From the NCBI GenBank assembly GCA_002917775.1, contig KZ627149.1:1057497-1121496 (forward strand): 64,000 bases of DNA. Direction: 5' to 3'. This DNA comes from Glaciozyma antarctica PI12. Taxonomy: Eukaryota > Basidiomycota > Microbotryomycetes > Kriegeriales > Camptobasidiaceae. The notes under the pieces were generated by a model. It did no database searches. It was given only the letters and a program-made list of their open reading frames with translations, and was not told the origin of the DNA. The position numbers and the translations under genes are program-made. Below are positions 10,236 through 21,351 of the stretch, piece by piece. How positions within the stretch are numbered: the stretch's first letter is position 1; every line of letters begins with the position of its first letter.

Positions 10236-13200
10236 TCATTTTGCATCACAGGTCCTTCTTCGCCGCCAGCGCCTGGAACTTTCGGCCTCTTCAATCTCCT
10301 CCTCAACCTCCTTCAACCTCGCCTCCTCCGCTCTCCGCGCCTCCCTCCGCTCGAGTCCCCGCGTGATGAGCGGCTTGGGCTTGTTGTCGGCGAAGAAGTA
10401 CTTCATCACGATCTCGGCGATCCAGGCTCCTCCATAGTCGACGACCATGACGAGGCAGAGTTGAACGCGGAACTGCGCGAGGAGTGGAGTCAGTTCGAAT
10501 CGACGGGAGAGAGGAGAGAACGTACGGCCCGGTCCATCTCGACGAGCTGGAGCCAGCGGTTGAACTCGGGAATGAAGTCCGTCGCTCCGGAGAAGGCAAC
10601 GGCGGCGACACCGAGCAGACCATAGTAGAGCGCCGAGTTCTCAGTGATGCCCTCGCGGAAAGGTCGTCCCTGGTGAATACAAAAGTCGTCAGCGTGGCAC
10701 CAGGAGGAGAAACGGTGGGAGACAAACCTGGAAGTTGATCGCAAAGGTCGATACTTGTTGTCTGCGAAGGAGCGAAAGTGAGCTCGAGATCGCGGTGGAC
10801 GGAACCGAAAGAGCGTACGAAAGCGAGATCAGGTAGATGCACGAGTTCAGCAAGTTCGGGGAGAACTTGGCCTCGAGATCGACCGCCTTATCGGCTTGAC
10901 TGAAGGAGGATCGCACGTCAGCGTCGTGCGAAGAACGGTCGATAGAGGGACGCACGGATCGAACTTCTCGCACAGGTCGGTGAGGTACAAGAACGCAGCG
11001 ACGTGGATCGCGAACTGGATGACTGCGGAAGAGTACTCGAGGTCAGAAAGGACCGATTGACGATGATGAACGACGGCGTACGGATGGACAAGACAACGTA
11101 GAGGTTGAAGATGCTGCTAAGAGGTCGCTCTTTGGAGAGCTTGTCCACCGGCTGCGCAATCCAGCACGTCAGCGAAGCTCAATTACCGCAAAGTTGAGAC
11201 TCACTCGTGCGCGCGAGATGCAAAGGAAGCAAATCGACATGAGCATTCCGGTGATAGTAACCTGGTAATCGCCGAACTTGATGCCTTGAAGGTACTGGAC
11301 ACTGAGCGCCCAGGCCGAGATGAGGCAGTTGAGCGCGAGGATCTTGTACATCTGAATGGTGGCGACGAGGGTGCAGCGACCTTGACGAATGATGTTGACG
11401 ACTGAGAGCACCGTTAGCCTCATTTGCGGGGTGAGAAAGGCGAGGGAACGCACTGGCGACGACGTTCGAGAGCTTCGACGTGAACGGAGCAGCGACGGAC
11501 GCGTCTCCGAGCTTGATCTGAGGCACCTCGCCTTCCTCCTCCAGGTTCGAAAGCTGCTCCGTGATCGCCGAGACGTCGAACTGCGTCCAGCGAACCTATC
11601 AGCTACCGCTCCTCGACCTCTCCACACGAAATAACGCACCTTGGTCGCGACTCCCTTTGCCCGATCTCCCACCACGGCCGCCGCCGCCGCCTGCTGCGCC
11701 GCCACTGCATCAGGGAACAAGTCCGCGATGATGGCAGGCACAGGCGGGGGAGGCTGCTTGAACCTCGCCGTGAGCTTGAGCTGACTCTCGTAGACCTTCT
11801 TCGCGCGCTCCTTCTTCTGATGCTCAATGATCGCCTTGAGGTCGTCCTCCGTTCCGTTCAATAGCGCGACTCCAATGTCGGCCTGCTTGAGCGCTCCGAC
11901 GTCGTTCGTTCCGTCGCCAGCCATGAGGGTAACGTAGCCGAGCGACTTGAGCGTCGTGAGGATGAACTCCTTCTGCGAAGGCGAGACGCGCGCGTAGACC
12001 CATGTGTTCTGGATGAGGACCTTCCAGGCGGGCCGTTCGGCGTATTGGCGGAGAGCGGCGCCAGTCATGCAGATGTCGTACGTGTCGAAGAGCGTCTCGT
12101 CGATGGGGTCCTCGGGGTTGACGGAGATGACGATCCTGTCGTCGACGGTGCGCCAAGTGAGGTCTGCGCGGACGTCCATCAGCATTCATACCTCCTCCGC
12201 GAAAGCGAAAGGACGCACCTGCGTCGTTGTCGGAGCCTTCGCGGTGATCGAGGATGAGAACCTCGCGATCGACAATCTCGACCTCCTTCGCTACGTGCGC
12301 AGCGGTGAGAGGGTTGTCGCCAGTGATCATAACGCAGCGATGGGACGAGTCGTTGAGGTCGCGGATGGTGGAGATGGCGTCGGGCTTGAGCGGGCAATGG
12401 AAGACGAGGAATCCAGCGAATTCGAGTCCGCTCTCGACCTGCTCGCGCGAGATGGTGTTGATCTGCTCCCTCTCCGTCAGCCTTGCCAATCGGATAGAAC
12501 GACAAACTCGCTCACCTGACTCTTGTTCATCCCGTCTCCCCACTTGTACCCGAGAGCGAGGACACGACTACCGCGCTGGGCGTACCACTTGTAGGTCGCC
12601 TCATACTCGTGCGGCGTGGTCTTGAACATGGACTTGAGCGTCTCCGGAGCTCCCTTGACGGCGATGAGGACGCGCGGGGCATGGGCGACGGTGACGATTG
12701 AGATGGTGGACATGCGCTTGAGGGTCGAGGAGAACTGGAACCGGCGGCGAACGTTGATAGCGGCGTTGTGCTTGGATGCGGTGAGGGAAGCCGGGGCGAT
12801 GTTGTCGTCTGCACTCGAGGTCAGCATTGGGGAAGGGCCACGCGCGGGCAGCGAACGAACCCTTTGAGAGCTTCCAGTCGAGCGCGTCGAGCGTCGTCTT
12901 CTCCATGGGATCTCCGACGACGCCATCGTCGAGGAGGACGAGAGCGTGAGCCGAAGCGAGGCAGAGAGTGGTCTCCAGGCTGGTGTCCTTGACGGGAACG
13001 AGCTTCTTGCGATCCTTAGCACTGCGAGCAGAGCTGCGTCAGTCACCTGCCCGCAAACAGCTGCGAGGCGAAAGCTCACTCGACTCCAACGACTCCCTCA
13101 ACAACGAGGTTCTCGCCCGTGATCGTTCCCGTCTTGTCGAAGCAACAGATGTCGACTCGGCCGGCGAAAGGGATGCGGAAGGGCTCGGTGCAGAAGATGG

Positions 13201-15171
13201 CTGTGAGCGCAAGTTTGGCTCAGCTCACAGCAGAATCGGTGAGAGCGAAAAAGTACGAACAGTACTTGGAAAGAGCAACGAGGGAAGCGTTGACGGCGAG
13301 CGAGAGCTCCATGGGAAGCTCGGGTGGGACGACAGAAGTAATAATGATAACGCAGTCGAGAAGGAGCTTCGACCTCTTGCGATCCTGCTCCACTCCTATT
13401 TTCGAACCGAGCTCGTCAGTTCCAGCTTCTCAACGACGCAAAAGAGCATACGCACCCTTGACCCAAACGTACGCACTCGCAGCGATGGCGAAAACGAGGA
13501 GGAAGGCGATAAATAGGAAGCTCTCGACGTTGTTGGCGGTGACGGTCTCGGTCGAGAAGATCATAGTCCTGATGAGCTGCCCCTGCGAGGTTCCAAAGCC
13601 AGTCCTAAGGACCAGAGCGAGGCAGCCGCCATCGGGAGCTACGTCGACCGAACGATCAGCTCCCCTCCGATCCAGCAAACGCGAGAGAACGCACCTGCAA
13701 GCTTGTCCGTCGTGTGAATTCCGGTAGCCTGGAGCACCTTCGTTCCTCCGAAGAGAACGCTGTTGCGATCCAAGCCGTCGATGTCGAGGTTGTCGGATCC
13801 CGGACGCAGCTCGACGGACTCCTTGAGGAGCGGGGTCGATTCTCCCGAGAGCATAGCTTCGTTGACGATGCAGGAGCCGCGAAGGAGGAGGAGGTCGCAG
13901 GGAACTCCCGAGTCTTCCTTGGTTCGAACTGCAGACGAAGGTGGATCAGCTTGCGAAGTCGGGGGAGAGGGAGTGGAGGGACGAACCGATCGAAACGAGG
14001 TCGCCAGGAAGGAGCTCATCGGTCTGGATCTCAATCCAAACGTTCTCGCGACGAGTGAGGATGGCGTAGGGCTTGATGGACATGCTGCGGAACTCGCCGA
14101 CCGTCCTTAGGCGCTGGATTGACGTTCGCTGGATCAACTCCCTCTGGTCATCCCATCTCAGAAAAGCAGAAACGCACCTGGAAGACCGTCGTGCACTCAA
14201 ACACGATCAACATGAAGAGCGTGAAGAGACTGTAGTACCAGTACTCGTCGAGGCACCACAGGCCGACACAGAAGACCTGGAAGACGAAGAACGGCGCGAC
14301 GGCATGCTCGGCGAAGAGCTCTCCGAACGTAGGGACGGGAATGTCGAAGATGTTTTTGCCGAAATCGCGTCGGACTGTGTCGATTAGGTCGGCGGTGTTG
14401 AGGCCGGTGGAGTGCTGGAGGGTCGAGAGTGCGGGGGACTGGTCGCAGGGGTACGAGATGCGGGAGAAGGTTCGGGTTGACGAGTCGAAGAGGTACTTGT
14501 CGCGTTGGTAGGAGAAGAAGATGAGGGGAGGAGCGTTGGGGCGCTGAGAGGAAGGCGTGGTCAGGCGTTGCGCTCGAGGAAGCGGTTGAGGAAGGCGCAC
14601 CTCGGTTCGCTCGAGCTTGACGATCTCGGCGCGGCCGCGATGAGTTTGAGGAATAACCTTGATGAGCTTGGCGGTATCAATCCCAGTGACCTGCGCGTCC
14701 CAGTCCATCAGCTCCTGTCCTTCTCGAAGGAAACGCGCGTCTCCGAACCCCGAGCAGCCAGCGTGGCTACAACGAAACAACTCACATGCCTGGCCTCTCC
14801 ACGACTCCTGAATCCGATGCTCCACCTCGTTCCCAAAAAACTCAGCGCGTGGCCTCCGAAGAGCACGATACAGAGGAGGAAGGACCACTCTACACGTCAC
14901 CCCAGACAAAAGTCAGCTACAGCCCTTGTCCAACCCCGTTCGCCCGTGCAAGCGTACCGATAGACTTGATGTAGCGGTCGTACTCGATGTAGAAGGCGTA
15001 GGCGGCGAGGGGGTAGAAGAAGAGCCAGGGACCGATGTAGATGCGAGCGACGAAGGGGAGGGGAGTGACCAGAGTGAGAGAGGCGATGTCGGGCGATTCG
15101 ACAGCTACGCGACCCGCCTTGAATGGCTGATTGACGGTTCCCACCGGCGTACTTGAGGGTTTGCTCGCCAT
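10236..15171 (-). CDS. SPF1: P5A-type ATPase SPF1 (ATP13A1), ER membrane
   Basis: P5A ATPases sit in the ER membrane and dislocate mis-inserted transmembrane helices. The start ATG at 15171 gives [20 protein letters not shown], followed by two early helices. The actuator loop reads [14 protein letters not shown] (about 13850). The M4 signature [13 protein letters not shown] at about 13290 is specific for the P5A group. The phosphorylation site [13 protein letters not shown] lies at about 13100-13140, and the hinge [21 protein letters not shown] at about 11850-11930. C-terminal helices follow ([34 protein letters not shown]). At least 13 short introns interrupt the gene. The last exon ends after a charged tail at 10236; a one-base shift in that tail would give an alternative end at about 10229. 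All catalytic motifs are present. It is divergent from the gene at 15328. Confidence 0.93.
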
Positions 15172-15327
15172 CTTGCCCGTCGTCGTCGTCGGGAGAGTAG
15201 CCCACCACGAGCTCGAGGCTGGAGAAGGCCTCGCGTGTCTCTTTGTCCGGAGAGAGGATCTCCACAGACTTCGGACTTTGGGCTTGCAGCTGTCTTTTCC
15301 CCTCAGCTCCTCCCCTCCCCTCAAGCT

Positions 15328-16451
15328 ATGCAGTCCTCTACCGCCTACTCCGACAGCGAAAGTGACGACGAAGCTCCCGAGGAGGTAGCCCTCACTTCAG
15401 CGAAGCGGAGCACAAAGGAAGCGGTCAAGAAGGCCAAAGACCTCGAAGCAAAGTGCGCTCTCCTCTTTCGTTCCATCCTGCAGCAGCTGCTAACCAGTCC
15501 CACCCTGTACAGAGTCGCCGCAGCACGCAAGGCCAAGAACAAGGCGGCCGACACGAAGCTCAAGGCGGCGAAGAAGCCCAAGGTCGTCGAGGAGGAGGAG
15601 GAGCTTGATCCCTTTTCTGGTTCAGAAGACGAGGAGGAGGACGAGCTTGAAGTCGGAGGAGGAGGAGGAGGATGAATGACGCCGGCAGCTAGCTCGTCGA
15701 CCTACCTCGACCCAGCTCTCTTCGCGTCCGCAGCGAAGCACTTTGAGCCGGAGAAGCAGCCCAAGGCGGGCAAAGGGAAGCACGCGATGAAGCGAATGGT
15801 GCGAGCGGAGAAGAAGGCGCGTGCGATTGCTGCGAGGGAGCGCGCAGAGGAGATTGGCGTCGGTGGAGAGCGAAGGGTCGGGTGAGTGCTTCCTTTCTCT
15901 ATCCTCTCCATCTCGCCGCTCTTGTCGGTATGGACACGCGAGGGAAATCACGTCGCTGACCTGACACTCTTGCAGCGACTTGACTGTGCAACACCTCCCA
16001 TCTCCCTCTCACGTCCCCTCCTCCCTCTCTCGCACCGCTCTCCCCTCCCACACCTCCGCCACCAAATTCCTCACCGACCGCCTCTACTCCAAGAAGCGCG
16101 TTATCGCCGTCCTCGATTCGACCAAGCGACCCGTCGACGATTCGGGTCGGAAGCGGCGGAAGAAGGTGGGCGGAGGCATGAGCGAGGAGAGCAAGGCGTT
16201 GTTGGGAATGGGGATGGACGATGGGAGTAAGGAGAAGCTGAATGCGGAGACGGCGGAGGAGCGGGAGAAGAGCCGGAAGAAGAGCTTGTTGCTTCAGGCG
16301 CAAGGGACGAGGAAGTCGGGTGAGTTTCTCCCGATCCTTGGTGTGCGGGAACGGTACTGATACGGTGTGGGTAGCGACGCTGGCGCGACCGCTCAAGAGT
16401 GCGAGGGGAAAGGCGGCAGCCAACTTTGCTGTCTCGACGCGGACAAAGTGA
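15328..16451 (+). CDS. Basic nucleolar-type protein, possibly U3-associated
   Basis: ATG 15328 begins an acidic serine-rich N-terminus (SSTAYSDSESDDEAPEE) followed by lysine-rich helices (STKEAVKKAKDLEAK) and another acidic block (EEELDPFSGSEDEEEDE). The downstream part reads KHAMKRMVRAEKKARAIAAR and FLTDRLYSKKRVIAVLDSTK, then RKRRKK, and ends PLKSARGKAAANF with a stop at 16449-16451. The alternating acidic and basic layout and the FLxDRLYSKKR block recall Bud21/Utp16-type U3 snoRNA-associated proteins. That is a guess from pattern only. In all three frames a stop occurs at 15670-15700: in the main frame GGA TGA is directly followed by ATG. A 69-nt intron (about 15621-15689, donor GTTCAG) would join PFS to ASSSTYLDP in frame, but its donor is poor. 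Confidence 0.5.
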
Positions 16452-16746
16452 AGAGCGGGAGGGATGTAGATGTAATGCTCGACGAGCGAGTGCGCGTTGG
16501 CTTTTGATGGTGGCGGCGGCACTTGGGACACTGCCCTCACTTCCAGGTTGCGACAATCTTCAATACACTCCTCTCCGCACCTCGACTTATGCGAAACAAT
16601 CCCCTCGCCGTGCCCAAAGCGCGCTCGCATTCCTCCCTCCCCTTCCCCACTACTTCCGCAATCCAAATCTCCTTTATCCATCTCACGCATCGCAGAATTC
16701 CCCCTCGCACGCAGCTCCCTACCCACCCAACATCGTGAACCCCGCA

Positions 16747-17488
16747 CTAGGCACTATGTTGCGCTCCTGCGGGCAGCGGGATCCGAGCCAGCACCTCCCA
16801 CTCGTGCGGCAGCCCACTCGTCTTGACCAGCAGCACTTCCTTCGGTGCGAATCCCCTCTCGCCAACTACCTCGACTCCCTCCGCCTCGAGCGGCTTGACG
16901 TCCCCACTTGCTTCGAGGTCGGCAATGATCTGCGTCTTGCGTTCGGAGGACACTGCGCGACGCGTTAGATGGTCCTCTGGAGCTGGGTAGGAGGGACGTA
17001 CGGTCACCGTAGATGAGGGACAGGTGGGGGAAGTACGTCCTTGGGGAGGGGACGGGGAGCTCGAATGCCGATAGGAGAGCCTCGTGCAGCGCGACGAGGG
17101 AGGTGGAAGGTACGAGGGCGGCCAGCACGCACTGGTAGAACAGGGCCCCTGCGCGCTATCAGTTCGTAGCCGTAACGCGCACCAAGGTACACACCCTGGC
17201 GCACGTCCTGGAACACGAGCTCGAGAGGAGCGTGTCCGGCAGCCTTCCACGCGGCGATTCCGGCTTTGATGGAAGAGATGAGGGAGGGGACGCTATTGGA
17301 GGGAACGATGGCGTCGGAGACGAGGGTGGCGTGAGGGGAGAAGTCGGGGGATTCGGCGTTGAGGGAGGAGAGGCGGGTGATGAACGCTCCGAGAGGAGAG
17401 GAGCTGGGTGGAGAGATCCAGAGGGATAAGCCACCTGCGTTAGTGATTAGAAGTGCAATACAGGGCGGCGAGAGGTTGGCCTACTCAT
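16747..17488 (-). CDS. 2H-family cyclic phosphodiesterase (CPD1-like)
   Basis: The spliced protein begins MS-GLSLWISPPSSSPLG and carries the two HxT/S signatures of 2H phosphoesterases: PHATLVSDAIVPS at about 17345 and PHLSLIYGD at about 17010. Yeast and plant CPDases of this size open ADP-ribose 1'',2''-cyclic phosphate, a tRNA-splicing by-product; the exact substrate here is inferred. The start is ATG 17488, whose fourth base is followed at once by a 50-nt intron (17484-17435, GTAGGC...AACGCAG). Further introns lie at about 17152-17170 and 16957-17004 (GTACGT). The C-terminus is HEWEVLARIPLPAGAQHSA, stop at 16747. Both catalytic histidines are visible, so the enzyme looks functional. It is convergent with the basic protein gene (295 bp, no gene seen between). 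Confidence 0.77.
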
Positions 17489-17777
17489 TCTGTGCGGCAG
17501 GTTCGGAGGAGGGAGAGCACAGCCGCAGTGGAGTTCGTCGACGCGCTTTTCGAACCCTCGCAGCTTCGAAGAACTGACAGGGTGGGGGTGCGAATGTCTC
17601 CCAACAAACGATAGACGAAGCCTGCAATAATGCGCAGGTCTTGCGAGAATGGCGGCTCGTTTCGAGGAGACAGCTCGGCAGCGAGATCGCGCCCAAGTCA
17701 AAGTCCGTCCGTTCATCCGGCAGTCCCGGCGACTCGAGCTCCCGACGCTCCTTCTCCTCCTACGTATCCCCTCGACG

Positions 17778-19501
17778 ATGCAGCGCATCAAGCAGATCGC
17801 ATCGCATCTCCAAGGCGTCTCTCCCAGCCTCTCGGCGCGCGAGCGCATCCTCCAGTCCTCGCCCGACGACGTGGTCATCTGCGCGGCTGTTCGAACGCCG
17901 CTCACCAAGGCGAGGAAGGGAGGACTGGCGAAGGCTTCTACGGACCTGCTGCTCTCGACGGTACTGAAGGAGGTGGTGAGGAGGAGTGGGATTGATCCGG
18001 CGGAGGTGGAGGATGTCTTGTGAGTTGTTGGCGCTGGGAGGTTGCGAGGGGAGCTGATGAGGCAGGGTGGGGAACGTACTGTCGCCTGGAGGAGGAGGTG
18101 GAGCGTTGGCGAGGATGGCGGTGCTGGCGAGCGGGTTTCCGACGACGACGTCGGTCGCTGGCACGTCCTTTTTTATGCGCGTGCGAAGGGATGGAGCTGA
18201 TGAGATGTACAGCGATGAACCGGCAGTGCTCGTCTGGGTTGACCACGGTGGCTGCTATTGCTGCTGCGATTCAGAATGGCACGATCGACGTTGGGATTGG
18301 CAGGTACGCTCTATCTGCTCCGCCCTTCCTGGTTCGCGCTAACCGGTGCGCGCGCAGCGGAGTCGAGTCGATGACTCTCTACCATTTCGAGCGCTACCAG
18401 TACCGCAAGGGAACGGAGGGCCTCAACGATATCGACGCCTCGACTCTGGCAGTTCAAGACGCAGCCGATTGCCTGCTCCCCATGGGAATCACCTCGTTCG
18501 TCCTTTCCTTCCTTTTAACCTCCTCGTAACCTCCCGTAACTACAGAGAGAACGTCGCGACCGAGTATGGCATCACCCGAGCTCAGCAAGACGCCTTTGCC
18601 GCCTCCTCGCACCACAAAGCTCTCGCCGCCCAATCCTCCGGCCACTTCGTCTCGGAAATCGCTCCCGTCACTCTCTCCGACGGCACAATCATCAGTCTCG
18701 ACGACGGTATGCGCGCAGGAACGACGGCGGAGGGACTGGGGAAGCTCAAGCCCGTTTTCAAAGCGGATGGGAGCACCACGGCAGGAAATGCCAGCCAGCT
18801 GACGGACGGGGCGGCGGCGGTGTTGCTGGCAAGGAGGAGTAAGGCGGAGCAGTTGGGGCTGCCGATTTTGGGAAAGTTTGTGGCGTTTGCGGCGGCGGGC
18901 GTTCCTCCGAGCGTCATGGGTGAGTCCGTTCTGACGATGCTGGGGTGTGAGGCTGATGCGCGGTGCTGGCAGGTATTGGACCGGCTTATGCGATTCCCAA
19001 GATCTTCAACAAGTGGGGATTGACAAAGGACGACATCGATTTCTTCGAGGTGCTTTCGGCATGCGAAGGATCGTGCGAAGGGCTGCTGACACGCCTTTTT
19101 TGAACGCAGATCAACGAAGCGTTCGCAAGCCAGGTTCGCTCCTCCTTCTCTTCCTTTTTTGACTGCTCGCTGACTCGCATATACAGGCCATCATGTCCAT
19201 CGAGAGCCTCGGACTGGACTACGACCGAGTCAACCCCAACGGCGGTGGTAATTCGGTCCTCTCCGCCCCTAGCACAAACCACTAACCCCTCATTCAGCTA
19301 TCGCTTTCGGCCATCCTCTCGGATCCAGTACGTTCCCTCGTACTTCTCTCGCTTGCCTCGTTAACCTAATTCATCGCAGCTGGAGCGAGGCAGATTGCGA
19401 CGGGACTTGCGCACGCTCAGAGGACGGGAAAGAAAGTCTTCATGTCTAGTATGTGCGTAGGAGGAGGGATGGGTTGCGCGGGCTTGTTTGTTTGCGAGTA
19501 G
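17778..19501 (+). CDS. POT1: Peroxisomal 3-ketoacyl-CoA thiolase
   Basis: This is the last step of peroxisomal beta-oxidation: cleavage of 3-ketoacyl-CoA to acetyl-CoA. ATG 17778 gives MQRIKQIASHLQGV, which contains a PTS2 peroxisome signal (R-I-x5-H-L). An in-frame upstream ATG at 17649 would bury this signal, so 17778 is preferred. Thiolase motifs in order: DVVICAAVRTPLTKARKGG; the nucleophile in MNRQCSSGLTTVA (about 18220); SGVESMT; the substrate loop GMRAGTTAEGLGKLKP; NASQLTDGAAAVLLARR; NEAFASQA; GHPLGSTGARQ; and the second cysteine in MCVGGGMGCAG before TAG at 19499-19501. About nine short introns are present. Both catalytic cysteines and the histidine are there. It is divergent from the CPD1-like gene by about 290 bp. 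Confidence 0.93.
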
Positions 19502-19764
19502 GAAACCTGGAAGAAGAGCTCGCATCCGCCGATAGCTGGGTGCGAAGGCGAGATTCCAGTGCCAGACTTTGTCGACGGATACGGCGTCTGTCTTCGTACC
19601 CAAGGATTTGAAATCCCCCCCTGCAACCTCCTCGTCGCGCGAAGGTGAGAAGAATCGCTTCGGGGAGCGAAGAATCCTCGAGCGCAGACAGGAGCCCTGC
19701 ATAATGCCCTCGATCATCGATCGTTCTCGACTTGCGCTCCCGCTTCTCCCCTCACACCTCTCAG

Positions 19765-21064
19765 ATGGACTCCTCGACACCTTGCGGTGCGCACTGCCAA
19801 CGGCCCTCCTCAGCGCCCAGCCCCGCCGACTTCGAAGCCGCGACACGCGCCGTTCGCACCGTCTTCATCCTCGCCCAAGACCGTCTGCTATCAGGTCCTC
19901 TGCTGGACGCGATGGCGATGGAAGGTAGCCAAGCTTCGACGTTAACGATCCAGGAGATGTTCAAGGCAGGCTGGCCGCCCGCTGAGATGGCGACGGACCG
20001 GTTCAGGGAGCGAACGAAGAGCGCGCCACGCTCCGCTGCGAGCGAATACATTGGACAATCGATGCAGGCGAACAATCGGAACGCGACCGATCTCTGCTAC
20101 CGCCGTATCACCGAAGCCGTACGTCCTCCCACCTCGCCCCCGCTGCGCCAGCCGACACCTCAACGCAGCTCGAAAAAGCAGACCCCTGGACTCCCTCCCC
20201 CTCCTCGCCCCACCCCTGCCTCTGCACTCTCGCTCAAAACTCTCAACTAGTCGCCACTGCTCTAGACTCCCTCGGCTCCAACGCACGCGTCCGAACGCCC
20301 TTCATCGACTCGACTGAACTCCTCGCCTGGATCGCGATGGAGCAGCAACGCGGGAGGTACACCGGTCCGGCGTTCCAGACGACGAAGTGGAGGGAGGAGC
20401 TGGTGATGGCGCAGAAGCAGGCGGCGGTGGATTCGATGGAGGTGTTTGGGACGTTTGACGGGGGAAGGAAAAGTAGGGTTGGGAAGCAGTTGGTCGATGC
20501 GATGGAGAGGACGAAAGGGACGGCCTGGCTGTGGGAAGGTGAGCTTTTCGCCTCGTACTAGGAAGGAGTGAGAGCTGACAGGGAGGTGCTCAGCGATCGG
20601 CCATGGTTACTCGGACAGGGCGCAGCGCGTACCCGACTTTGAGCAGGTCTGGAGACCTCGTGCGCCGCCGCTCTCGGCGTTCACGGTCGGAGGGATCGTC
20701 GAGCCTCCGACGTCGTTCGTTAAGGCTCATAATCGCTGCACGTACAAGGGATGCGGACGGCCTGGTGTGAAGCTTAAGTGCGGAAAGTGCGTTGGTCCTC
20801 GCTCCTCAGGTCGCGGTGGTTCCTGATGTGATCTCGCAGGTGCTTGGTGGCTGCTTATTGCAGAAGAGGTGTCGCATGGTTTGCAACGGCGGTTTCTCAT
20901 CTTGCTTCGCTCGCAGAGACTGGGGGTACATGGGACTGCACAAGAAGACTTGCGGTGTGCGAAGTAATCCTCGAGACTGTGGCGTTCTACCTCCTCCCCT
21001 TGTTCGGCAGACTCGTAGTCTCGTAGTTAAATGCAATTTCAAAACCTTGGAAACAGGTCAATGA
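19765..21064 (+). CDS. C-terminal MYND zinc-finger protein
   Basis: The preferred start, ATG 19765, gives MDSSTPCGAHCQRPSSAPS; an upstream ATG at 19732 in the same frame is possible. The body is helical (FEAATRAVRTVFILAQDRLL; QLVATALDSLGSN; FIDSTELLAWIAMEQ) and matches no family I know. The last 50 residues form a MYND finger: CTYKGCG, KLKCGKC, AAYC, RDW...H..C. This requires two introns at about 20789-20838 and 20876-20927. MYND fingers mediate protein contacts and occur in many fungal proteins of unknown function. Other introns are at about 20120-20167 (GTACGT) and 20538-20592. The stop after NFKTLETGQ is at 21064. The role is unknown. Confidence 0.62.
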
Positions 21065-21351
21065 ACGCGCTGAAATTTGAAAGGAGGATGGGATCGGAGC
21101 GAGAGTGAAAGCGAGGGCGGCGAAGGGACTGGATTCGAGCGGGTAAAGGCAGCCAGCCACTACCGCAACTGTGGCCTGTTCCAATGTCTCCTCAGATTCG
21201 ACACCTAATCCTATCCACTCGTCCGGTTGAGAAACGGAGAAAGGAAGAGAAGAGCAAGGGACAGGAGTTTGAGTACGAGTGACCAAACCGCAGGCAGCTC
21301 ACTCACCGCTAGTTCTCCTCCTACGCTCAACGTCGACAAGCAAACCCAACG

